Shown here: piece by piece, positions 7,505 to 14,487 of the stretch
How positions within the stretch are numbered: the stretch's first letter is position 1
How the letters are laid out: the number at the start of each line of letters is the position of its first letter
Origin: a virus
Strand: one strand, 5' to 3'
DNA: 48,094 nt
Virus record (IMG/VR): IMGVR_UViG_3300032284_000424
Coordinates: 1 to 48,094 of that record
Notes under the pieces: model-generated
Databases searched by the model: none
What the model saw: the letters and a program-made list of their open reading frames with translations, nothing else
What the model was told of the DNA's origin: nothing
Translations under genes and position numbers: made by a program

Positions 7505-7658
7505 TATAGCAACTATAATTTCTTTTGTTTTGGCAATCAAATATATTCCTCAACAACGAGAAATAGTGTATAATTGCAGTATAGCAGAAATTAGTCCGGA
7601 CTTTCCAATCAAAGCCCGAGAACAATGTAGAAAACTTAATGCGGAAAGAATTAAATGA
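7467..7658 (+). CDS. Small single-span membrane or exported protein, 63 aa
   Basis: Residues 8-24 (KLILISIATIISFVLAI) form an N-terminal hydrophobic helix after a basic MKTISKTK start, giving an inner-membrane anchor or signal peptide. The remainder has two cysteines (in YNCSIAEI and REQCRKLN) that could form a disulfide in the periplasm. Starts inside the upstream gene and ends in ATGA with the downstream gene. Role unknown; superinfection exclusion is one common role of such small phage membrane proteins, but nothing here proves it. Confidence 0.6.
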   Translation: MKTISKTKLILISIATIISFVLAIKYIPQQREIVYNCSIAEISPDFPIKAREQCRKLNAERIK

Positions 7659-8074
7659 AAATCGGTCTTAGTTACAGCCGCTGTGTGCGGGATATTGTCG
7701 ACGGAGTAATAGATATCGAGGATGTCCTTATTATTATTTCTCGTACGGATTTTGATCCGCATGACGATGAGCAGTGGTCAGGCATTTGGTCAGGCTACCA
7801 CGGTTACAGCCCTTGGAGTAATCCAGAATGGGCTAACTATGCCGATGAGGATGAAGACCGTTTTCGTAGTGTAAGTATCGAACTGTGGGAGACAGGTAAA
7901 CTCCACCAGCCTCGTAAGTTTGGAGTACATCCTATCCGCCGTCCTGAAATTTGGCTAGAAACAGTTTTGCCAAGTAGTGAACTTGAAAATAATCAAGCCG
8001 CTAAGAAAGCCTGGGATAACTTCCAAACTATTGCTGGTTTAACTAATGTTAAACTTGACAAAGAGTACAAATAA
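7655..8074 (+). CDS. Conserved phage protein, 139 aa, unknown function
   Basis: Begins MKIGLSYSRCVRDIVDGVID and continues EDVLIIISRTDFDP with a helix-strand layout, then a Trp/Gly-rich acidic stretch (WSGIWSGYHGYSPWS) and EIWLETVLPS. I believe similar proteins are widespread in T4-like aquatic phages without a known role. Soluble. SD GGAAAG sits before ATG 7655, which also forms ATGA with the upstream stop. Confidence 0.72.
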   Translation: MKIGLSYSRCVRDIVDGVIDIEDVLIIISRTDFDPHDDEQWSGIWSGYHGYSPWSNPEWANYADEDEDRFRSVSIELWETGKLHQPRKFGVHPIRRPEIWLETVLPSSELENNQAAKKAWDNFQTIAGLTNVKLDKEYK

Positions 8075-8238
8075 TGGATCGTGATTCTCGTAATCAAATA
8101 CTAGCAGAACTACAGCTAGAGGCATGGAAACACTCTATTAAGGGTCAACAGCTATTGTCTCGGATTAGAGATTTAGAAACAATGTTCAAGGCACAGGATG
8201 CCAAGGAAGATAAGGAACACAATGAAACAAGAACTTGA
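8074..8238 (+). CDS. Small coiled-coil protein, 54 aa
   Basis: ATG 8074 overlaps the preceding TAA (TAATG) and the frame ends at TGA 8236-8238, inside the next gene. The product MDRDSRNQILAELQLEAWKH then continues with QQLLSRIRDLETMFKAQ, a heptad-like leucine pattern over most of its length, and a charged tail. It fills the 148-base interval between two certain genes. No family recognised. Confidence 0.55.
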   Translation: MDRDSRNQILAELQLEAWKHSIKGQQLLSRIRDLETMFKAQDAKEDKEHNETRT

Positions 8239-8818
8239 CAAATTGCTTTGCGAGAAGTATCCTCTTATGATGGTTAACCGACACAAGGATATGAAAGAAA
8301 CTTGTATGTGTTGGGGATTCGAATGTGGCGATGGCTGGTTCAATCTATTGGATCAGCTTATGGGCAATATTCAACATCATATTGATTGGAAACTAAAGCA
8401 ACAGCAATGGGCTATTGATTACAACCAAATGGCCGCAGAGGCAAAAGCCGGAAACTTTGATCTTTTTGAAAAGGCAAACGAGAGCATTACTGATCAGGCC
8501 TACAAAGAAAAGCGTCTTGCTGAAATCATTGCCGGAGACTTTAGAGAAGTACCTAAGCCTATTACACAGGTGACACTGGATCAGGTCAAGGAAAAGTTTG
8601 GTACTCTACGTTTTTACTATCAAGGCGGCGATGACTATATCAGTGGCATGGTTTCTATGGCAGAAAGTATGAGTGGTGTTATCTGCGAATCGTGTGGTAA
8701 TCCGGGTGAACAGACTAGGGGCGGCTGGATCAAAACTATTTGCGAACCGTGTAAAACAGAGCGCGAAGAACGACAAGCAAGGGAATACGCAGAGTACAAT
8801 GCGAGAAATAACACCTGA
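8222..8818 (+). CDS. Conserved protein with C-terminal zinc ribbon, 198 aa
   Basis: Start chosen at ATG 8222 because AAGGA lies about 7 bases upstream; an in-frame ATG at 8198 would add 8 residues. The N-terminus has CMCWGFECGDGWFNLLDQL after RHKDMKET. The middle is helical. The C-terminal half reads TLDQVKEKFGTLRFYYQGGD, then a helix, then VICESCGNPG and ICEPCK, two CxxC knuckles forming a zinc ribbon. I recall this domain order as recurrent in phages and prophages, with no known activity. It overlaps the following oxygenase gene by 20 nt. Confidence 0.72.
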   Translation: MKQELDKLLCEKYPLMMVNRHKDMKETCMCWGFECGDGWFNLLDQLMGNIQHHIDWKLKQQQWAIDYNQMAAEAKAGNFDLFEKANESITDQAYKEKRLAEIIAGDFREVPKPITQVTLDQVKEKFGTLRFYYQGGDDYISGMVSMAESMSGVICESCGNPGEQTRGGWIKTICEPCKTEREERQAREYAEYNARNNT

Positions 8819-9398
8819 ACGCCTAGGAGTTCCGTTAATGTTTGAAGGGGAGTACGAGTTTGATCGTAGTTCCCTGATTCCTCAATTAGAAACATTAACT
8901 GATAGCCCTAAGTTTGGCAATTACGGAAATATGCTGGAACTAGGCAATGCTGGCAGTACAGCCTACGACTATGTTAATCAACCGCATCTACTGATGCCAG
9001 AGTTTACCAAATGGGCATTAGATAGAGCTAGTGAAATTTTTAACTTGTGGAGAATGCAGACCACAAAGGCTTATGTTGTTCGCAGTTGGGTAAACAGACA
9101 TCGTCGGGGCGGATGGACCAATTTCCACACACACCCAAATACTGACCTAGTAATTTCCGCATATATTCAAGTTCCTAAAAATGGAGGTAATCTGCTTATA
9201 ATCGATCCTTTAGAGAATCATTGGTTTGGTATGCCGACTACTAGAAATATATCAGAACAAACAGGTAAGCCCTATCCTACTATGAATGATAAGGTTTATT
9301 TCTTTGCTCCGTTTATTCGTCATGCCACTGAAGCTAGCAATAGTGACCGTGATAGATGGGTAATGAGTATGAACATTAATTGTGAGAGGTTGTTTTGA
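8799..9398 (+). CDS. 2OG-Fe(II) oxygenase-like protein, first of a tandem pair
   Basis: 199 residues from ATG 8799; the open frame extends upstream but alignment with the next gene supports this start, since both begin M-x-x-I-x-P followed by GVPLMF. The motif WTNFHTHPNTDLVISAYIQV holds H110, H112 and D116; the distal part FAPFIRHATEASNSDRDRW holds His175 and an Arg. This matches the branch of 2OG-Fe oxygenases with HxHxxxD-type cores seen in cyanophages (2OG-FeII_Oxy_5-like). It is clearly paralogous to the 9395 gene, sharing IQVPKNGG and DPLExHWF. Substrate unknown. Confidence 0.75.
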   Translation: MREITPERLGVPLMFEGEYEFDRSSLIPQLETLTDSPKFGNYGNMLELGNAGSTAYDYVNQPHLLMPEFTKWALDRASEIFNLWRMQTTKAYVVRSWVNRHRRGGWTNFHTHPNTDLVISAYIQVPKNGGNLLIIDPLENHWFGMPTTRNISEQTGKPYPTMNDKVYFFAPFIRHATEASNSDRDRWVMSMNINCERLF

Positions 9399-9997
9399 AG
9401 GACATTAAACCGGTACAGGTCGGAGTGCCTCTAATGTTTAGAGGAAGCTTCGAATTTGACAAGGATACAATTATTGCTAAGTTTAATGACATAGCAAGTC
9501 GAAGTAAGAACTTTGACAAGTACGGGTACGGGGACTTTGAGGGCGATGTAGGTAGTAGTGCTAACAATAGCGATCATCAACCGCATACATGGCCTGAGCT
9601 ACAGCCCTATTATGATTGGATGCTAGAGCGTTCTAAAGAAATCTTTAAACTATGGGAAATGGAAAATGATCCTTATATTGATCGCAGTTGGATTAATCGA
9701 TATGGTAAAGGGGGAGTCCTTAATCAACATAGACACGCAAATACAGATTTAATCGCAGTATCTTATATTCAGGTTCCTAAAAATGGAGGGGATTTGATTA
9801 TAGTAGACCCGCTAGAATATCACTGGTTTAGAATGCCGTCTAACAACAATTTACAAATGTATTTTGGACAAACTGTTCCGGTTGCTACTAACGATGTAAT
9901 ATTCTTTGCTGGATTTTTAAGACATTCTGTAGAGCCAAATCAATCAGATTATTATCGCTGGATTATCAGCACAAACATTAGAACTAAAGGAAATTGA
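9395..9997 (+). CDS. 2OG-Fe(II) oxygenase-like protein, second of a tandem pair
   Basis: 200 residues starting at TTG 9395, which overlaps the preceding TGA (TTGA) and has GAGAGG upstream; the start is supported by alignment to the neighbour. Metal-site candidates are H112, H114 and D118 in NQHRHANTD and His177 in FLRHSVEP, with an Arg in YYRWIIS. The paralogues share about 20 blocks in the same order, so they came from a tandem duplication, but DNA identity is low, so it is old. Retention of both suggests different substrates. Confidence 0.75.
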   Translation: MKDIKPVQVGVPLMFRGSFEFDKDTIIAKFNDIASRSKNFDKYGYGDFEGDVGSSANNSDHQPHTWPELQPYYDWMLERSKEIFKLWEMENDPYIDRSWINRYGKGGVLNQHRHANTDLIAVSYIQVPKNGGDLIIVDPLEYHWFRMPSNNNLQMYFGQTVPVATNDVIFFAGFLRHSVEPNQSDYYRWIISTNIRTKGN

Positions 9998-9998
9998 A

Positions 9999-10622
9999 AT
10001 GAGTTTAATCCCAATGGTCGTAGAAAAGACATCTTCAGGTGAACGAGCCTACGACATTTATAGCCGACTGTTAAAAGAGCGTATCATTATGCTCAATGGG
10101 CCAGTAGAAGACAATATGGCCAATGTAATTGTTGCTCAGTTGCTATTCTTGGAATCAGAGGATTCTGGTAAAGACATTAGCTTGTTTATCAACAGTCCGG
10201 GTGGGGCAGTTACAGCAGGGCTAGCTATCTACGATACAATGCAGTTTATCAAACCAGATGTTGCTACCTATGTTATGGGGCAGGCTTGTTCAATGGGTAG
10301 TTTCCTAGCACAAGCAGGTACCGCAGGTAAGCGATTTGTATTGCCCGAAGCTCGTACAATGATTCATCGTGTTAGCTCGGGCACACGGGGTACAAGCGGT
10401 AGCGTTCATGTTCAAGACCTACAGTTTGAGGACGCAAAACGCAGTTTCGAAGAATCAAAACGAGTTAACGAGCGACTAACTCAACTGTATGTTAAACACA
10501 ATACCGCAGGCAAGAGCTACGATGAGTTGTTTGAAACTATGAAATTTGACACATTTTTAAGTGCTCAAGAAGCCGTAGACTACGGTTTAGCTGATAAAAT
10601 TGTAGATAAACGACCCGATTAA
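9999..10622 (+). CDS. clpP: ClpP-family serine protease
   Basis: 207 residues, the usual ClpP length. Catalytic Ser98 lies in [10 protein letters not shown], His123 in ARTMIHRV and Asp184 in [11 protein letters not shown]; the SPGG turn of the oxyanion region is present ([12 protein letters not shown]). The distance from His to Asp is 61 residues against 49 in E. coli ClpP, so the handle region carries about 12 extra residues around [15 protein letters not shown]. ClpP forms a tetradecameric chamber fed by ClpX or ClpA; a phage copy may work with host ATPases or cleave virion proteins. SD AAGGA precedes ATG 9999. It is the last gene of the rightward block before the hairpin at 10631. Confidence 0.92.
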   Translation: MSLIPMVVEKTSSGERAYDIYSRLLKERIIMLNGPVEDNMANVIVAQLLFLESEDSGKDISLFINSPGGAVTAGLAIYDTMQFIKPDVATYVMGQACSMGSFLAQAGTAGKRFVLPEARTMIHRVSSGTRGTSGSVHVQDLQFEDAKRSFEESKRVNERLTQLYVKHNTAGKSYDELFETMKFDTFLSAQEAVDYGLADKIVDKRPD

Positions 10623-10630
10623 GTCTATAT

Positions 10631-10683
10631 CATGGTTGTGCTAAATACTGATATTAGCATCTATTTAGGACAACACAACCATG
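10631..10683 (+). promoter_or_regulatory. Long hairpin enclosing a late-promoter-like motif and the start codon of the 10681 gene
   Basis: Arms 10631-10640 and 10674-10683 are perfect 10-base inverted repeats; inside them 10641-10647 (CTAAATA) pairs with 10662-10668 (TATTTAG). This gives 17 pairs with a 5-base bulge and a 14-base loop. The 3' arm contains AGGA and the ATG (10681-10683). The TAAATA core (10642-10647) would start transcripts near 10653, excluding the 5' arm. No U tract follows, so a terminator is unlikely. The layout predicts silent read-through RNA and translatable late RNA. Confidence 0.65.
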
Positions 10684-11769
10684 GTAAAAACCTTCGAGCA
10701 ATCAACAACACTACAAGATCTTAATCTTCAGCCAGGGGATCTAAGCGGTGATCTAATCAACGGCGGCACGATTACTAATTTTGCCAGTACTGGTATTAGT
10801 GACCTAGCAACAGAGACTACCTTAACAGTTGAAGATGGTAAAATAACTGTTGATCAAGTTTCAGCAGATATATTATCTGTAAACACAATTAAAGGCGATC
10901 AAATTGTTATCCGTGGCGATATTAAGGTATACGGTATCGTCGACGCCGGATTTGTACGCACTACAGAAGTTATTACAAATCAAAGATACGAAAAACAATA
11001 CTTAGAATTTGCTCAAGATAATGAGCAAGGTACTAATGTAGGTACAGGTTTGTTATGGCCAAGTAGTGGTTATAATAAACAATTAGTATATAGAAATAAT
11101 CCAGATCGTTTCTTCCTAAGCGAAAGCGTTGACCTTGCTCCAGGCCGCGAATTTACCATTAATGGTACATCAGTTTTAACATCTGGAAACTTAGGTGCTG
11201 GAGTTGTAGACAGTAATTTACAAACACTTGGTAACCTAAAAGACCTAACAGTAATTGGCAATGTTAACATCGGTGACATGGTTCATTACGATGCTCAACA
11301 AGGTAAGTTTGCCATTGGTAACGCAGAACCAACACATTTGTTCTCTGTGTATGATTTTGAAAGCGATACAGACTTTTATATCGACGGTGATAAGAATGGT
11401 CGTGCTAGAGCAGGTACATTTAATAACCGCCCAGTTGATATTATTACAGATGACCAAGTCCGTATTAGTATCGAAGACCAAGGTGATATTACACTAGGTA
11501 AAGAAGGTCGTGACACAGCAGTAACTCGTGTATATGGTAAATTGTCCGTAGGTATTAAGAACCCACAAGAACAATTTGAAGTTGCGGGCAACATGAGAAT
11601 TGGTGGTAAACTGTTTGCTCAAGGCGATCAAGCACCGACAGAAGGTCACTACTATCAAGGTGATATTATTTGGAATACAAACCCAAGAGCTAATGCTTAC
11701 ATTGGTTGGGTATGTACTCAAAGCGGATTCCCAGGTACATGGAATTCGTTTGGACAAATCTTCGGATAA
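10681..11769 (+). CDS. Tail-fibre / virion appendage-like protein, 362 aa
   Basis: Beta-rich, low in Cys and Lys, with short repeated strands such as GDIKVYGIVDAGFVRTTEV, LKDLTVIGNVNIGD and VYGKLSVGIKNPQEQFEVAG. The last matches the phage-appendage pattern in which a beta-helical stem precedes GNMRIGGKL. The C-terminus (YYQGDIIWNTNPRANAYIGW, then VCTQSGFPGTWNSFG) resembles a small receptor-binding tip found on glycosyl-hydrolase-like and fibre proteins. It belongs functionally with the fibre block at 14850-39624 but lies about 3 kb upstream among metabolic genes. That placement fits the special late-expression hairpin over its start. Confidence 0.7.
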   Translation: MVKTFEQSTTLQDLNLQPGDLSGDLINGGTITNFASTGISDLATETTLTVEDGKITVDQVSADILSVNTIKGDQIVIRGDIKVYGIVDAGFVRTTEVITNQRYEKQYLEFAQDNEQGTNVGTGLLWPSSGYNKQLVYRNNPDRFFLSESVDLAPGREFTINGTSVLTSGNLGAGVVDSNLQTLGNLKDLTVIGNVNIGDMVHYDAQQGKFAIGNAEPTHLFSVYDFESDTDFYIDGDKNGRARAGTFNNRPVDIITDDQVRISIEDQGDITLGKEGRDTAVTRVYGKLSVGIKNPQEQFEVAGNMRIGGKLFAQGDQAPTEGHYYQGDIIWNTNPRANAYIGWVCTQSGFPGTWNSFGQIFG

Positions 11770-11790
11770 AACACCGACAGTATTTCCATC

Positions 11791-11822
11791 GCTCCCACAG
11801 TAAATAAATTACTTATGGGAGC
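11791..11822 (+). promoter_or_regulatory. Hairpin with late-promoter-like TAAATA inside and SD in its 3' arm
   Basis: GCTCCCA (11791-11797) pairs with TGGGAGC (11816-11822), and inside it AGTAA (11799-11803) pairs with TTACT (11809-11813), leaving a 5-base loop. TAAATA is at 11801-11806. The SD GGGAG (11817-11821) of the 11829 gene is fully paired. A transcript begun near 11812 would lose the 5' arm and expose the SD. Same architecture as at 10631-10683. Confidence 0.6.
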
Positions 11823-11828
11823 AACATT

Positions 11829-12161
11829 ATGGATAAAAAAATAAATCACCACCTTAGGCATCTTAAGGCATTTAATGATCAAAGGAGAGCTTGGTTAGTA
11901 TTGAGCTTTTTCGTCACGGCAACTATTTTAAAAATTGTATTTGATTGGAAGTCACTCAAATCCGCACATATCATTTGGATGTTTTTAACTTTAGGATTTA
12001 CTGTTTCTGTAGTTTGGTGGTATTGGACTATGCGTCTAATCCGTCAACTTATAGATCACAGAAAAGACGAGTCCGAAATACTATATGACATAGTACAGGC
12101 TATCCGCGATATTCAAACTGAAGTAAAAAATTTACCAAAGGATATTGACAAAGATAAGTAA
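11829..12161 (+). CDS. Two-span membrane protein, 110 aa
   Basis: Residues about 20-37 (RRAWLVLSFFVTATILKIVF) and 48-70 (HIIWMFLTLGFTVSVVWWYW) are hydrophobic helices with a short KSLKS loop between them. A basic N-terminus and the charged C-terminal coiled coil (SEILYDIVQAIRDIQTEVKN) both probably face the cytoplasm. It resembles a holin or membrane anchor in size, but the lysis genes are 34 kb away, so that name is not justified. SD GGGAG is 7 bases from ATG 11829 and locked in the hairpin above. Confidence 0.7.
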   Translation: MDKKINHHLRHLKAFNDQRRAWLVLSFFVTATILKIVFDWKSLKSAHIIWMFLTLGFTVSVVWWYWTMRLIRQLIDHRKDESEILYDIVQAIRDIQTEVKNLPKDIDKDK

Positions 12162-12172
12162 TAGTATATAAT
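12145..12172 (+). promoter_or_regulatory. Consensus sigma-70 promoter for the QueD-like gene
   Basis: TTGACA (12145-12150), 16-base spacer, TATAAT (12167-12172). It lies across the end of the upstream membrane-protein gene. Expected +1 near 12179, giving a leader of roughly 80 nt before ATG 12261, unusually long for this window. The leader begins with AGCGG (12181-12185), which can pair with CCGCT (12205-12209), and ends with SD AAGGAG. Confidence 0.75.
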
Positions 12173-12260
12173 TATTATATAGCGGTCTTACACGATCATT
12201 CACCCCGCTTTATAAATTCTGCACGTCGTCAAACTTGCTACCTTATAAAGGAGACTAGAG

Positions 12261-12788
12261 ATGGCAAAATTTTACTCAACAAAAACTTACGGAAACGACC
12301 GCGGCTTATCATGCTGTTTTAGACAATGGCGTGCCACACATAGCCACTGCTCGCTACTACATGGATACTCAATCGGTATCAAATTAATCTTTGAATGTGA
12401 TACACTAGACGAAAAGAACTGGGGCATGGACTTTGGTGGACTAAAAGAATTCAAAGCATGGGCAGATTGGATGTTTGATCATACCACTGTAATCGCCGAA
12501 GACGATCCATTACTAGATAGATTCAAAGCTATGGCCGGTTGGAGTTCAAACCCAGACAACGATGGTAATCCAGAACTTGTACAAGTAGAACCATATCGTA
12601 GATTGGGTGTATGTGATCTACGCATTGTACCCGGAGTAGGATGCGAACTGTTTGCCAAGATGTGCTATGAAAAAATGGATTGGCTATTAACGAACGGTGC
12701 CCATCGTTATCCACTAAATCCTAGTGTTCGTATCAAAAGTGTAGAGGTATTTGAACATGCTGGTAACTCGGCTACATACGAAGGTTAA
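12261..12788 (+). CDS. queD: 6-pyruvoyl/6-carboxy-tetrahydropterin synthase family protein (QueD-like)
   Basis: 175 residues, longer than E. coli QueD (about 120). The T-fold signature is present: THSHCSLLHGYS with Cys30 as the catalytic thiol and His27, His29 and His34 as zinc-site candidates, followed by IKLIFECD, WGMDFGGLKEFK and FDHTTVIAEDDP. The classical HGH motif reads HGY (Tyr36), a variant I have seen in related long proteins. QueD converts 7,8-dihydroneopterin triphosphate to 6-carboxytetrahydropterin on the route to preQ0/queuosine; PTPS enzymes make biopterin precursors. In phages, preQ0-type pathways can modify genomic guanine, but no other pathway gene is in this window. A strong own promoter suggests early expression. 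Confidence 0.75.
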   Translation: MAKFYSTKTYGNDRGLSCCFRQWRATHSHCSLLHGYSIGIKLIFECDTLDEKNWGMDFGGLKEFKAWADWMFDHTTVIAEDDPLLDRFKAMAGWSSNPDNDGNPELVQVEPYRRLGVCDLRIVPGVGCELFAKMCYEKMDWLLTNGAHRYPLNPSVRIKSVEVFEHAGNSATYEG

Positions 12789-12942
12789 ACAATTTTGGCG
12801 CCTTTGGGCCAAAGCTCTAGGCGAAAAATCAGGCAATACGGACAAAGAAGCTGACCGTATTGCTTGCGTTCGTACCTTAATTGTGTTAATATATATTGTT
12901 ACAAACTTTTTCATAATCGCAGGCGTTTGGAGGCATTGGTAA
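12757..12942 (+). CDS. Small membrane protein with C-terminal span, 61 aa
   Basis: ATG 12757 is inside the end of the QueD-like gene; a TTG two codons earlier is a less likely start. The N-terminal part is basic and aromatic (KVKQFWRLWAKALGEKSG), then an acidic turn, then a transmembrane helix (LIVLIYIVTNFFIIAGVW) ending in RHW. It is immediately followed, one base after its stop, by the AbrB-like gene. Small membrane protein plus DNA-binding antitoxin-like protein resembles a toxin-antitoxin pair, but an ordinary host-membrane protein is equally possible. Confidence 0.6.
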   Translation: MLVTRLHTKVKQFWRLWAKALGEKSGNTDKEADRIACVRTLIVLIYIVTNFFIIAGVWRHW

Positions 12943-12943
12943 T

Positions 12944-13111
12944 ATGGTTACAGTTGTACTAGAAGAAGCAGATGATGGTAGTGGCGATTTGGTCATGCCA
13001 ATTCCACAGGATATGCTAGACACCCTTGGATGGAAAGAGGGTGATACATTAACATGGACTGTTAAAACAAACGGATCAATAATTCTATCTAAGAAAGCTA
13101 ACGATGATTAA
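12944..13111 (+). CDS. AbrB/MazE-type swapped-hairpin DNA-binding protein, 55 aa
   Basis: ATG 12944 to TAA 13109-13111, overlapping uvdE by 8 nt. The sequence LVMPIPQDMLDTLGWKEGDT followed by LTWTV and SIILSKK is the SpoVT/AbrB fold: strand, PIPxxML helix, GWxxGD turn, two closing strands. Such domains dimerise and bind DNA as transition regulators or as antitoxins (MazE, PrlF). The acidic first 16 residues are unusual for a DNA binder. Likely targets are nearby promoters or its own operon; this is not shown by the sequence. Confidence 0.65.
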   Translation: MVTVVLEEADDGSGDLVMPIPQDMLDTLGWKEGDTLTWTVKTNGSIILSKKANDD

Positions 13112-14126
13112 ACGAATTGGTTTTGCGTGTAAATGGATTGATCACGCAGGACAGGTAGACGGAATTAAATCAACAGATGACTGTAAACGATATAATACTG
13201 GCACAACTACAGTAGCTTGGTTAAATAGACAATCAAGAGATGTCGCGGAGCAAAAGTTATGGGACCTAATGGCAGGCAATATCGAGGCAACTCGATTATT
13301 GATAGAGCGTGTCGGGCAACTTGACCCTGCTCTTCGCATGGTTAGGATTAGCTCTGACATCCTGCCTGTTTATACTCACGATGCTTTTGCTGATTATTGG
13401 CGCCAACCTGCTGTTATTTCATACGCCGAAACCCACTTTAAGAGAGTGGGCGATGTTGCTCGTGATCGCAATGTTCGGTTATCTATGCACCCTGGGCAGT
13501 TTACGGTGTTGGCAAGTGATAACCCAGGAATTGTCGACCGGTCGATTGCCGAATTTGAGTACCACACAGACATGGCCCGCTGGATGGGGTACGGAAGAAA
13601 CTTCCAAGACTTCAAGATCAACGTTCATATCTCCGGCAAACAAGGACCAGACGGCATTAGAAAAGCCTACAAAAGACTAAGTCCAGAGGCCCGTAATTGT
13701 ATTACAATCGAAAACGAAGAAAACTCATGGGGAATAAATGACTGTTTATCTATTAGCGATATCGTTCCTATTGTGCTCGATATACACCATCATTGGATTC
13801 GCGAAGGGGAATATATCCTTCCAACAGACGATCGTGTTAGGCGTGTCGTTGATAGTTGGCGTGGTGTGCGCCCTACTTGTCATTACTCAGTTAGTCGTGA
13901 AGATTATCTTGTGGAGCATGACAAATCTACCGCACCTGTTCATGCCCAACTCCTTCTAGACGGCTACAAAAAGCAAAAGCTCAGAGCACATTCAGACTTT
14001 TACTGGAATACAGCATCGAATGAATGGGCTCTGAGCTTTTTAGACACCCACGATATTATGTGCGAGTCTAAGGGCAAAAATCTAGCCAGCGTTGAACTGG
14101 CCAAACAAGCTAAACTTATTTCTTAG
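13104..14126 (+). CDS. uvsE: UV damage endonuclease UvdE (UvsE)
   Basis: 340 residues, full family length. The TIM-barrel signature residues are present: RIGFACKW at the start, VRISSD, RLSMHPGQFTVLAS, INVHISGKQG, CITIENEENSW and a VLDIHHHW metal-binding run. UvdE nicks DNA 5' to cyclobutane dimers, 6-4 photoproducts and abasic sites using several divalent metal ions, giving an alternative to nucleotide excision repair. For a sunlit-water phage this fits protection or repair of its own DNA on entry. It is translationally coupled to the AbrB-like gene by an 8-base overlap and converges with the leftward 14116 gene, sharing 11 bases at the 3' ends. Confidence 0.92.
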   Translation: MIKRIGFACKWIDHAGQVDGIKSTDDCKRYNTGTTTVAWLNRQSRDVAEQKLWDLMAGNIEATRLLIERVGQLDPALRMVRISSDILPVYTHDAFADYWRQPAVISYAETHFKRVGDVARDRNVRLSMHPGQFTVLASDNPGIVDRSIAEFEYHTDMARWMGYGRNFQDFKINVHISGKQGPDGIRKAYKRLSPEARNCITIENEENSWGINDCLSISDIVPIVLDIHHHWIREGEYILPTDDRVRRVVDSWRGVRPTCHYSVSREDYLVEHDKSTAPVHAQLLLDGYKKQKLRAHSDFYWNTASNEWALSFLDTHDIMCESKGKNLASVELAKQAKLIS

Positions 14127-14460
14127 ATTTAGCTGGAGCTTTTGCCTTTGCTGGAGCTTTCGCTTTAGCAGGGGCTTTTGCCTTTGGAGTTTTAACAGCA
14201 GGTTTCTTAGCCGCTGGTTTTTTCTCAGCTTTTGGAGTACGAGGTTTACGAGGAGCCTTTGCTACAGTAGCTTCAGCACCTTCCAAATCTAACGCAACAG
14301 CAACAGCAACCGGATTTGCTGTCGGTTGTTCGACTGGAGGTTCAACCTTTTCTTCTACTTTGTACGGTGCTTGTTCAACAACTTCGGCAACTTTTGATTT
14401 TCTGCTAAAGAATACTAAACCAACAACTAATACAAAAATAATTGCAATAATAATTTCCAT
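14116..14460 (-). CDS. Membrane-anchored basic Lys/Ala/Pro-rich protein, 114 aa
   Basis: Residues 2-18 (EIIIAIIFVLVVGLVFF) form an N-terminal membrane anchor followed by SRKSK. An acidic/Pro linker (KVEEKVEPPVEQP) leads to a C-terminal 45 residues resembling histone H1 tails, with KPAAKKPAVK and tandem KAPAKA units. If the tail faces the cytoplasm it could hold DNA or RNA at the membrane; if periplasmic it could bind anionic wall or LPS. Topology is uncertain; positive residues after the span favour a cytoplasmic tail. SD AAGGAA is before ATG 14460 and a GTAAATA late-type motif lies 28 bases upstream. Confidence 0.65.
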   Translation of the reverse strand: MEIIIAIIFVLVVGLVFFSRKSKVAEVVEQAPYKVEEKVEPPVEQPTANPVAVAVALDLEGAEATVAKAPRKPRTPKAEKKPAAKKPAVKTPKAKAPAKAKAPAKAKAPAKSKK

Positions 14461-14487
14461 GATGGATTCCTTTTTAAAAAGTACACT

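Noticed and set aside
10631-10683. Intrinsic terminator after clpP
   Set aside because: The stem is strong but no U tract follows, the stem includes the next gene's ATG, and a promoter-like motif lies inside it.
12179-12222. PreQ1-I riboswitch in the QueD leader
   Set aside because: A 5-base stem and an AT-rich tail are present, but the 19-base loop is too long, the tail does not pair back to the loop, and conserved loop bases are not evident. Kept only as a weak hypothesis.
13309-13680. Rightward hydrophobic frame of 123 codons inside uvdE in another frame
   Set aside because: uvdE is clearly coding through this region with all family motifs; the overlapping frame has no SD and its apparent membrane segments are a by-product of codon phase.
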